Positions 1 through 5,275 of a DNA stretch of 7,356 nt are shown here, one piece after another. The notes under the pieces are model-generated. The model ran no database searches. It saw only the letters and a list, made by a program, of their open reading frames with translations, and was not told the origin of the DNA. The DNA lies in contig JAFYUG010000294.1 of the NCBI GenBank assembly GCA_017558545.1, positions 1 to 7,356 of the forward strand, given 5' to 3'. The translations under genes and the position numbers were made by a program. The stretch's first letter is position 1, and each line of letters opens with the position of its first letter. Origin of the DNA: Oscillospiraceae bacterium (GTDB lineage Bacteria > Bacillota > Clostridia > Oscillospirales > Oscillospiraceae).

Positions 1-244
1 GCTCGAGGGCTGCCAGGTACTGGGGGCTCTGCTCTTCAGATGCGTTGAAGTTGAAGACCAGCTCCATCTCGGGACCGGTGTACTCGGGTGCATCTTCGGG
101 CTCTGCGGGTTCAGCGGGAGCTGCGGGCTCTGCGGGAGCTGCAGGCTCTGCGGGTGCAGCGGGGGTAGGCTCGGTCTTGCCGCAGCCGGCAAACATGGAG
201 ACTACCATGAGAACTGCAAGAAGTGCGCACAGGAACTTTTTCAT
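1..244 (-). CDS. dctP: TRAP transporter substrate-binding lipoprotein DctP, N-terminal part (cut by window edge)
   Basis: Only the first 81 codons lie in the window; the gene runs off the left edge. The start is the ATG at 244-242, preceded 9 nt upstream by a strong AAGGAGG (260-254). The product opens with a lipoprotein signal peptide: MKKF, a hydrophobic core at residues 5-19, then a lipobox-like MFAGC with the lipidated Cys at residue 21. A low-complexity Ala/Pro/Glu tether (about 25-53) follows, built of AAPAEP repeats. The mature domain begins near residue 57, where MELVFNFNASEEQSPQYLAA resembles the first beta strand and helix of DctP-type solute receptors. The family binds organic acids (C4-dicarboxylates, sialic acid, aromatic acids) outside the membrane and hands them to DctQM. 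The call rests mainly on the adjacent dctQM genes and this N-terminus, because the diagnostic arginine region is outside the window. A different class of lipoprotein is possible but unlikely. Confidence 0.82.
   Translation of the reverse strand, partial: MKKFLCALLAVLMVVSMFAGCGKTEPTPAAPAEPAAPAEPAAPAEPAEPEDAPEYTGPEMELVFNFNASEEQSPQYLAALE
107..160 (-). repeat. 18-bp tandem repeat coding for (AAPAEP)x3 in the DctP linker
   Basis: Three adjacent 18-bp units encode AAPAEP, AAPAEP and AAPAEP (residues 29-46). They differ only at synonymous positions (GCA/GCT, GAG/GAA, CCT/CCC), and a further partial AEP follows. They form the flexible spacer between the lipid anchor and the ligand-binding domain. 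Such repeats can gain or lose units by slippage, changing tether length without breaking the frame. Confidence 0.85.
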
Positions 245-253
245 GATTTGTAT

Positions 254-260
254 CCTCCTT
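254..260 (-). promoter_or_regulatory. Ribosome binding site of dctP
   Basis: AAGGAGG lies 9 nt before the ATG at 244. It fixes the lipoprotein start and lies in the 44-bp gap after dctM, with no terminator-like hairpin visible in that gap, which supports read-through from dctM. Confidence 0.8.
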
Positions 261-288
261 TTAAATTTTGCACTTTCTTTTCTGACAT

Positions 289-1590
289 TTATTGTACCAT
301 CATATTGGGTATGAAGGTTGCAATACCGGGGAATGCGATCATCAGGGCGAGGATAACCACGTCAATGAAGAGATAGGGAATAACGCCCTTGAATATCTTG
401 TCCACAGGCACGCCCGTTACGGCAGCCATGGTAAAGCAGGTCATGCCGACAGGGGGAGATATGGAACCGATAGCCATGAGCTTTACAACGAAGGCGCCCA
501 GCCAGATGGGGTCAAAGCCAACGCGCATAAGAGCGGAGTAAAGCACAGGGATGGTGAGAAGCACCATGGGAGTTTCAGGCAGGAACATGCCGAGGATGAA
601 GTAAAGCACGATAAGAGCGGCGGCTATTACCCACTTGGGCACTTCCAGAGAAACAATGATATTGGCCAGAGCCATGGGCAGACGGCTCAGACTCATAAAG
701 GTGACGAAAAGATAGGTGGACGCGATGAGGAAGAAGATCATACCGCAGAGGGTGGCGGTCTCCTTGAGAGCCTTTCTGAACTTCTTAACAGTGATCTGAC
801 GGAAGATGAAGGCAATAACGATGGAGCCGAAAGCGCCGATTGCACCGGCCTCGGTGGTGGTGAAGAAACCGGCATAAACGCCGCCCATAACCAGGATGAC
901 CAGCAGCATGATGGGAACAATCTTCAGAAGGCTCTTCATCTTCTGCTTCATCTCAACCTTGGGGCCGCGGGGTCCAAGCTTGGGGTTAATGGTGCACATG
1001 ACGAAAATCATGGCGATATAGAGCACCATCTGAACAACGCCGACACCGATACCGCTCATAAAGAGCTGACCGATGGAGTTCTCGGTGATGATACCGTAAG
1101 TAATGAAGGCCATGCTGGGGGGAATCAGAATGCTGAGAGGTGCGCCCGCCGCAACAGCGCCGCAGGCGAAGGACTCTTCATAGCCGTTTTTCTGCATTTC
1201 GGGCAGAGCAACGCGGCCCATGATAACAACGCCGACGTTGGAAGAGCCGGAGATAGCGCCGAGAACGCCGCAGGCAACAACGGTTGCGCTGGCAAGGCCG
1301 CCCTTGAATCTGCCAACCCATGCGTAGGCGGCGGAATAAAGGTCTGTACCCATGGTGGACTCGGATATTATCATACCCATTAGCGTAAACATGGGTATAA
1401 CGGTGAATGCATAAGTATTAAGGTTTTTGAATGCGGAAGTACCCGCTGCAGTCCATGCAACGCCGGTATTCTTCAAAATGATGATACCGATGATGCTGAC
1501 AAGGGCCATGGCTGCGCCAACCCACATTTTGCAGGCGATAAGGAGCAGCAGAACAATTATACCAATAAGACCAATAAGTTCAGGACTCAC
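289..1590 (-). CDS. dctM: TRAP transporter large permease subunit DctM
   Basis: This 433-aa integral membrane protein has the usual DctM length (about 425-450) and would carry the ion-coupled transport path for the TRAP importer. It is hydrophobic throughout, with about a dozen membrane segments. Family hallmarks are visible: ISGSSN at 113-118 followed by a conserved Met/Gly-rich stretch, GAPLSILIPPS at 149-159, TTTEAGAIGAFG at 244-255, GMFLPETPMVLLTIP at 334-348, and IGSISPPVGM at 374-383. The two Ser/Pro-rich re-entrant motifs (IPPS and SPPVG) are typical of the elevator-type fold. The start is a GTG at 1590-1588, not ATG. It is set by AGGAGG 9 nt upstream (1605-1600) and overlaps the dctQ stop in a GTGA junction, suggesting translational coupling. 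Substrate cannot be read from this subunit; by context it is an organic or aromatic acid used by the neighbouring enzymes. Confidence 0.96.
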   Translation of the reverse strand: MSPELIGLIGIIVLLLLIACKMWVGAAMALVSIIGIIILKNTGVAWTAAGTSAFKNLNTYAFTVIPMFTLMGMIISESTMGTDLYSAAYAWVGRFKGGLASATVVACGVLGAISGSSNVGVVIMGRVALPEMQKNGYEESFACGAVAAGAPLSILIPPSMAFITYGIITENSIGQLFMSGIGVGVVQMVLYIAMIFVMCTINPKLGPRGPKVEMKQKMKSLLKIVPIMLLVILVMGGVYAGFFTTTEAGAIGAFGSIVIAFIFRQITVKKFRKALKETATLCGMIFFLIASTYLFVTFMSLSRLPMALANIIVSLEVPKWVIAAALIVLYFILGMFLPETPMVLLTIPVLYSALMRVGFDPIWLGAFVVKLMAIGSISPPVGMTCFTMAAVTGVPVDKIFKGVIPYLFIDVVILALMIAFPGIATFIPNMMVQ

Positions 1591-2186
1591 CAGATATCAC
1601 CTCCTGCATTGGTGTCGCCGTTCTTCTTTCTTTCAAGAACGCCGGCAATAACGCCGGTGCGGCCGAAAGCAAAGAGTTCGTCGGTGTCTTCAAGTGCGGC
1701 TTCAAGCTCCCACTCGCCCTTAACGGCGGCGATGATCTTGCGGATAACAAGCAGCACTGCGGTGATGGCGGCCACGCCGTAGCTCATGGCGAATACGGCA
1801 ACGAAGGGCCACTGGGGAACGGGGATATTGACATAGGAAATATTCTGGCTGAAGCTCTTAACGGCGTAGCCGAACTGGGCGGCGGAGAGAGCGCCGATGG
1901 CAAGAGCGGAGAGAGTGAGAATAACTATGTCGAAAATAACCTGGAGTCTGGGGCTGAAACGGGAGGTGAGGATGTTTACCTTGACCTGTCTGTTCGCGAG
2001 AATAGATGCACCAAAAGAGCTCATGTTCAGCAGAAGAAGTATCTGAGCCCACTCGGTTCCGCCGATGATGGAGCGGTTGAAGAAGGTGCGGTAGCAGACC
2101 TCAGCAACCATCAGCAGCATCATTGCAGAAACGAAAATCATGCACAGGAACGTGAACACACGGCAAAGTCCGCGTATTACTTTCAT
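1587..2186 (-). CDS. dctQ: TRAP transporter small membrane subunit DctQ
   Basis: A 199-aa membrane protein with four hydrophobic segments at about 10-30, 46-64, 84-105 and 125-150, the standard DctQ topology. Family-like features are GGTEWAQ (42-48), the basic loop LANRQVKVNIL (63-73), and IPVPQWP (121-127) before the fourth segment. DctQ forms the scaffold that holds the DctM transport domain and docks the binding protein. The ATG at 2186 is preceded by AAAGGAG (2199-2193) at 6-nt spacing. The stop overlaps the dctM start by 4 bp. A hydrophilic C-terminal tail (about 151-199), rich in acidic residues and then in Gly/Asn, extends past the last membrane helix and is longer than in many DctQ proteins; its role is unknown. 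The gene follows the 815-aa flavoprotein by 38 bp on the same strand. Confidence 0.93.
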   Translation of the reverse strand: MKVIRGLCRVFTFLCMIFVSAMMLLMVAEVCYRTFFNRSIIGGTEWAQILLLLNMSSFGASILANRQVKVNILTSRFSPRLQVIFDIVILTLSALAIGALSAAQFGYAVKSFSQNISYVNIPVPQWPFVAVFAMSYGVAAITAVLLVIRKIIAAVKGEWELEAALEDTDELFAFGRTGVIAGVLERKKNGDTNAGGDIW

Positions 2187-2224
2187 GGAATTCTCCTTTC
2201 TATGCTTTTTCTATATTTCTTTTT

Positions 2225-4672
2225 TTATTCGAAATCAGCGTGGAATTCCTCATAGAGCTTGGGGAGGATTGCGGCAAGATGGGTGAATTCCTTGATGTTG
2301 TGGGTGAGCAGAGCCTTCACGGGAGCAAGGGGCAGCTTGACATGGTCGGGCAGGGTCTTGACGGGCTTACCACCAATGGCGCTATAGCCAATCCAGAAGC
2401 GGCTTCTCAGCTCGCAGCCTCCCTCAACGGGACGGATGAAGTGAACCATGATGGTGGGGCTCTTCTCGTTGCCTGCGCAGACGATGGTGCCCTTGAAGTC
2501 CTTGAGCTTTTCGGGGTCGAAGCCAAGGTCAACGGGGTTGCGGAAGTTGATGATGACGCTCTGGGGGCCGTTGCCTACATCTTCATAGACATCGTGAACG
2601 GTGTCCCAATAGCGCTCTTTCATGCTGAGGCTCTTATCCATGGCCTTGTCCATGTTTCTGGTCTGGCAGGAATAGTGCTGATGGGGGTTCCAGACTTTAT
2701 AACGCATGGGGGCAACGCCGTGCCAGGCAAACCACCAATCGAACATCTCGGGGGTGACGCCGGGCATCTGGGTGATGTTGGCCAGAACGCCGGTGCCGTC
2801 GGGCAGGTTGCAGTAGCCCAGCTCCATGTCCAGATAGCCTTCATCGAAGAGCTTATTCATGTCCTGAACGGCGTGGGCCTTCTCCATATCGAAGGGCATG
2901 GCCACGGCGGCATACTTGGCGGGGTCTGCCTCGGTCATGGGCATGGTGAAATACTTATAGAGGGGAGAGGCGATTTCTTCCTCGGTCACGGGAACGCGCT
3001 TAAGCTGGATGCCTTCGGGCTTGATGGGCCAGCGCTCAACGGGAACATCCTCGGTGGTGAAGCTCATTTCGCCGTTTACCTTCTGAGCAACAATCCACTT
3101 CAGCCAGTTTTCGTTGTCGGTCTCGGGGCAATCCTCGCGGTAGAACCAGCCGCGGGACTCCTTGCGGAGGAGGGAAGCTCTGTAATGGAGCTCAGCAGAG
3201 AGCACCATGGCCTCTGCCTCATGGCAGGAGAGGAGCTCATGGAGATTTTCAGCCTTCATTTCCTTGGCAAGAGCCTTGGCCTTTTCCACGATCCGGAGAG
3301 CAGCATTGATGCGCTCTTCATTCATTATAACGCTATACTCAACGGGGCCCATGGCGCTCTGAACGAGGTCGATAACATCCTCGGCGGCGCAGCCATTTTC
3401 TCTGTTGAGGGGAGCATAAAGCTCAGCTATGTAAGAAGCTACCTGCTCTTCGCTTACGGGAGGAGCGGGGATGGGAGGAGCGGCCACAACGGTGTCGGCA
3501 CAGACAACGGCGGCGAATACGGCGTTGAGGATGCCGGAGCCGCGGTTACGTCCGGGAGGTGCGGGAACTGCGCCTGCGATGCCGGAGCCGGAGTAGCTCA
3601 GATCGCCGATGGCGTAAAGGCCGGGGAGGGAGCAGCGCATATCCGCGTCAACATAAACAGGGCTCTGCTCGCCGATGAAGAGGGGGCAAACCTCAAGGTC
3701 ATTATCAACGGCGTTGGCGTTTTCGTCGTTGAGGATATGGAACTTGCGTCCATAGGGGCGACCCCACATACGGTCCTGAGTGCGGTTCTTGGCTCTGTCA
3801 TCGCCGAAGTCCAGATGTACGGGGCCCTTGCCCTCGCTCATCTGCTTATACCACTCGGCAATGGCGTTGGAGTTAATATCGCTCTCTCTGTGGGAGCGGA
3901 AGTTGCGGGTGATGAACTCGCCCTTGGCGTTATACATGAAGTTCTCGCCAAATACGATTTCGTTATGGCTATTGACCTTAACAAGCTGGGCAAAGTTGCC
4001 GAACTCGGTGTTGCGAAGCTTTGCGCCTGCCTTGTAAGCAGCTGCAATGCCGTCGCCGCGGCCATTACTCCACATGGAAGCTATGCGGTAGTTCTGGCTG
4101 CCGGTTGCGAGAACAACATGGCGGGCAGAGATAACGTAGCTTTCGCCACTGAGTATGCTGTAAGCAAGAGCGCCGCATACCTTGCCGTCGGTGACAAGAA
4201 TATCGGCCATGGCGGTCTTATCCATGAAGCGAACGCCCAGCTTTTCAGCGGTGCGGCGAACGCGGAGGGTGATGTCCAGATCAACGCAGATCATGGCGGT
4301 CATGGGACCGGTGGGGATAATGCGCATATCGCCGTTTTCCTCGCGGGGAATTACGACGCCCCAATCCATCAGTTTCTGAAGGAGATAGGGGTTCATCTGC
4401 ACATACTTGAGCATGAGATCCTGCTGGCCCAGATAGCAGCCAACTTCCTTAACATGGAAGGCGAGGAAATCTTCGCTCTTGACCTTTTCGGGGTCGAAAT
4501 ACTGCAGAACACCGCCGCCGCGGTTGGCCTTTCCGGAATAACCGGCGGTCTGCTTTTCAATAACGAGAATATCCAGATCGGGTCTGCGCTCCTTAATGGA
4601 GACAGCGTTGGCAAGACCGGCAATACCGCCGCCCACCACCAGAACATCGCATTTAATATCGGTGCGTTTCAT
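2225..4672 (-). CDS. Fusion protein: fumarate reductase/AprA-type FAD oxidoreductase + C-terminal DAPG hydrolase (PhlG)-like domain
   Basis: One uninterrupted 815-codon frame. Residues 1 to about 545 are a fumarate reductase/succinate dehydrogenase-type flavoprotein. The FAD-binding VVGGGIAGLANA (12-23) is followed by the ribose-binding acid in VIEK (E39). LATGS (188-192), YAIGDLSYSGSGIAG (353-367) and the family's C-terminal ESRGWFYREDCPETDNENW (505-523) follow. There is no signal peptide or membrane helix, so it should be cytoplasmic. The upstream ferredoxin gene recalls the AprA/AprB pairing. Residues about 569-815 match the DAPG/phloretin hydrolase family: ELGYCNLPDG (617-626), MPGVTPEMFDWWFAWH (636-651), RYKVWNPHQH (657-666) and HNIKEF (791-796). 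That family cleaves acyl groups from phloroglucinols by zinc-dependent C-C hydrolysis. The ATG at 4672 has AAAGGAGA 6 nt upstream and follows the ferredoxin stop by 15 bp. Both domain families are clear; the reaction and substrate are not known from sequence. A two-step reduce-then-cleave enzyme is my inference. Confidence 0.88.
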   Translation of the reverse strand: MKRTDIKCDVLVVGGGIAGLANAVSIKERRPDLDILVIEKQTAGYSGKANRGGGVLQYFDPEKVKSEDFLAFHVKEVGCYLGQQDLMLKYVQMNPYLLQKLMDWGVVIPREENGDMRIIPTGPMTAMICVDLDITLRVRRTAEKLGVRFMDKTAMADILVTDGKVCGALAYSILSGESYVISARHVVLATGSQNYRIASMWSNGRGDGIAAAYKAGAKLRNTEFGNFAQLVKVNSHNEIVFGENFMYNAKGEFITRNFRSHRESDINSNAIAEWYKQMSEGKGPVHLDFGDDRAKNRTQDRMWGRPYGRKFHILNDENANAVDNDLEVCPLFIGEQSPVYVDADMRCSLPGLYAIGDLSYSGSGIAGAVPAPPGRNRGSGILNAVFAAVVCADTVVAAPPIPAPPVSEEQVASYIAELYAPLNRENGCAAEDVIDLVQSAMGPVEYSVIMNEERINAALRIVEKAKALAKEMKAENLHELLSCHEAEAMVLSAELHYRASLLRKESRGWFYREDCPETDNENWLKWIVAQKVNGEMSFTTEDVPVERWPIKPEGIQLKRVPVTEEEIASPLYKYFTMPMTEADPAKYAAVAMPFDMEKAHAVQDMNKLFDEGYLDMELGYCNLPDGTGVLANITQMPGVTPEMFDWWFAWHGVAPMRYKVWNPHQHYSCQTRNMDKAMDKSLSMKERYWDTVHDVYEDVGNGPQSVIINFRNPVDLGFDPEKLKDFKGTIVCAGNEKSPTIMVHFIRPVEGGCELRSRFWIGYSAIGGKPVKTLPDHVKLPLAPVKALLTHNIKEFTHLAAILPKLYEEFHADFE

Positions 4673-4687
4673 GTTTGTCTCCTTTCT

Positions 4688-4933
4688 TTAGTTGTAGCGC
4701 TCAAAAGACTGGAAAAGTCTCTCGCTCTTATAATCGGGAATAACCTTGATTGCGTCCTTATTGCAAACGGCTTCGCAATAGAAGCAATGCTCGCAGTCGT
4801 TAACATAGAGAAACAGAGGCTTTCTTGCCTCGGCGTCCCAGCGGATAATGTCCACAAAGCAGGCCTTGTAGCACAGGCCGCAGCCTACGCACTTTTCGGG
4901 GTAGAATTCAATTTTATGATTGGTCTTAATCAC
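4688..4933 (-). CDS. Small 2x[4Fe-4S] ferredoxin, AprB-like electron partner of the flavoprotein
   Basis: An 81-aa ferredoxin with two complete cluster motifs (numbered from the GTG start): CVGCGLCYKAC at 15-25 and CEHCFYCEAVC at 47-57, each CX2CX2CX3C. The usual Pro after the fourth Cys is absent in both (CF and CN), and about 21 residues separate the motifs, reminiscent of AprB and of electron-transfer subunits of FAD enzymes. It probably relays electrons to or from the flavoprotein encoded 15 bp downstream. The start chosen is GTG at 4933-4931, because GGAGG (4947-4943) sits 9 nt upstream. An in-frame ATG at 4972 would add 13 residues but has no Shine-Dalgarno sequence and lies inside a hairpin-forming leader. 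The C-terminal ~20 residues (after KVIPDYKSE) have no cluster ligands. It is the first gene of the leftward unit. Confidence 0.9.
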   Translation of the reverse strand: MIKTNHKIEFYPEKCVGCGLCYKACFVDIIRWDAEARKPLFLYVNDCEHCFYCEAVCNKDAIKVIPDYKSERLFQSFERYN

Positions 4934-4942
4934 GGAGCTTGT

Positions 4943-4947
4943 CCTCC
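4943..4947 (-). promoter_or_regulatory. Ribosome binding site that sets the ferredoxin start at GTG 4933
   Basis: GGAGG followed by a 9-nt spacer and GTG. The upstream in-frame ATG (4972) is preceded by TGCCTCT, with no purine-rich ribosome site, so the shorter product is preferred. Confidence 0.75.
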
Positions 4948-4963
4948 ACAGAGTAGATTTGCC

Positions 4964-4986
4964 CCCTCTCATAGAGGCAGAGAGGG
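4964..4986 (-). promoter_or_regulatory. Hairpin-forming leader upstream of the ferredoxin gene
   Basis: CCCTCTC (4964-4970) and GAGAGGG (4980-4986) are perfect 7-bp complements around a 9-nt loop. The same CCTCT can instead pair with AGAGG (4973-4977) across a 3-nt loop, giving two mutually exclusive stems. The structure lies 17 nt upstream of the ferredoxin ribosome binding site. It lacks a T-run, so it is not a simple terminator. Confidence 0.4.
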
Positions 4987-4987
4987 C

Positions 4988-5018
4988 ATAATACTTTACC
5001 TTGTTATTTTATGTGCAA
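4988..5018 (-). promoter_or_regulatory. Candidate promoter for the ferredoxin-flavoprotein-TRAP operon
   Basis: On the minus strand TTGCAC (5018-5013) and TATTAT (4993-4988) resemble sigma-A -35 and -10 boxes. The 19-bp spacing is longer than the preferred 17, so this is a weak call. No better-spaced pair was found nearer the gene. If used, transcription would begin just before the hairpin at 4964-4986. Confidence 0.3.
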
Positions 5019-5117
5019 ACGGCCTTTAATTGTAGGTCTCAAATGCTTTCACGGATGTAATCAAAGATGCACATCAAAGGCAAAAACAAGGAAAATAATG
5101 GCAAAATCAGTCCTTGA

Positions 5118-5134
5118 ATTTCCATTTTGGAAAT
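5118..5134. promoter_or_regulatory. Operator-like palindrome ATTTCCA-TTT-TGGAAAT
   Basis: Perfect 7-bp inverted repeat around a 3-bp centre (17 bp in all) in the middle of the divergent intergenic region. It sits about 28 bp upstream of the candidate -35 box of the ene-reductase gene. Size and symmetry suit a dimeric helix-turn-helix regulator; the regulator is unknown. Confidence 0.4.
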
Positions 5135-5161
5135 AAATATGCCCAAAAAGAATTACAATAC

Positions 5162-5192
5162 TTTACACGGAAGTATATAATGCGTATATAAT
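5162..5192 (+). promoter_or_regulatory. Candidate promoter of the ene-reductase gene
   Basis: TTTACA (5162-5167) is a good -35-like box. It is followed at 17 bp by TATATA (5185-5190) and at 19 bp by a perfect TATAAT (5187-5192). Another TATAAT lies at 5176-5181 but lacks a good -35. Transcription would begin near 5197-5200, giving a leader of about 75 nt before the ATG at 5276. Confidence 0.45.
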
Positions 5193-5197
5193 ATACG
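5173..5197. promoter_or_regulatory. Direct repeat and palindrome overlapping the -10 region
   Basis: GTATATAAT occurs twice (5173-5181 and 5184-5192), spaced by 2 bp, an 11-bp period or about one helical turn. The second copy is embedded in a perfect 15-bp palindrome, CGTATAT-A-ATATACG (5183-5197). Because it covers the candidate -10 box, a protein bound here would block transcription. Some of the symmetry may simply come from alternating A/T sequence. Confidence 0.4.
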
Positions 5198-5222
5198 TAA
5201 TTTATACATTTTTGCATACATC

Positions 5223-5236
5223 CCCCTCCAAAGGGG
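5223..5236 (+). other. Small GC-rich hairpin in the ene-reductase leader
   Basis: CCCCT (5223-5227) pairs with AGGGG (5232-5236) across the 4-nt loop CCAA. It lies about 28 nt upstream of the ribosome binding site (GGAGG, 5265-5269, 6 nt before the ATG) in otherwise AT-rich leader. It could stabilise the mRNA end; there is no T-run and no recognised riboswitch. Confidence 0.35.
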
Positions 5237-5275
5237 TGTAAGCAATGTTTTACAAGAAATTAACGGAGGATAAAT

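Larger units (their letters stand above)
4934..5275. promoter_or_regulatory. Divergent AT-rich control region between the ferredoxin operon and the ene-reductase gene
   Basis: These 342 bp hold no convincing gene and are much more AT-rich than the flanking coding DNA. They must contain the start signals for both divergent units. Visible elements are a hairpin-forming leader next to the ferredoxin (4964-4986), paired ATCAAAG direct repeats (5060-5066 and 5073-5079, 13-bp period), a perfect interrupted palindrome (5118-5134), an A/T-rich promoter zone with a second palindrome (5162-5197), and a small GC-rich hairpin in the ene-reductase leader (5223-5236). No regulator gene is present in the window. 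Confidence 0.7.

Noticed and set aside
45..314. 89-codon plus-strand frame with Gly/Ala/Ser repeats
   Set aside because: It is the antisense of the AAPAEP repeat region of dctP; the minus strand has the signal peptide, lipobox and ribosome site.
292..1383. 363-codon plus-strand frame opposite dctM
   Set aside because: Composition shadow in register with dctM; the translation is implausibly rich in His, Gly, Asp and Asn, and the strand opposite is an unmistakable TRAP permease.
4688..4972. Adenylylsulfate reductase (AprBA), meaning sulfate respiration
   Set aside because: The ferredoxin plus flavoprotein order recalls AprB/AprA, but the flavoprotein has a hydrolase domain in place of a plain AprA C-terminus. 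No sulfate activation genes are nearby, and the TRAP and ene-reductase neighbours point to organic substrates.
2240..5029. 929-codon open frame on the plus strand, antisense to the flavoprotein and ferredoxin
   Set aside because: It is codon-on-codon with the minus-strand genes and stays open because those genes avoid TTA, CTA and TCA codons. The predicted product is a low-complexity Gly/Val/Ala/His-rich sequence with no recognisable domain or ribosome site, while the minus strand has clear families.
5200..5275. Riboswitch in the ene-reductase leader
   Set aside because: Only one small 5-bp hairpin is visible in a short AT-rich leader; no conserved riboswitch core (for example FMN element) was recognised.
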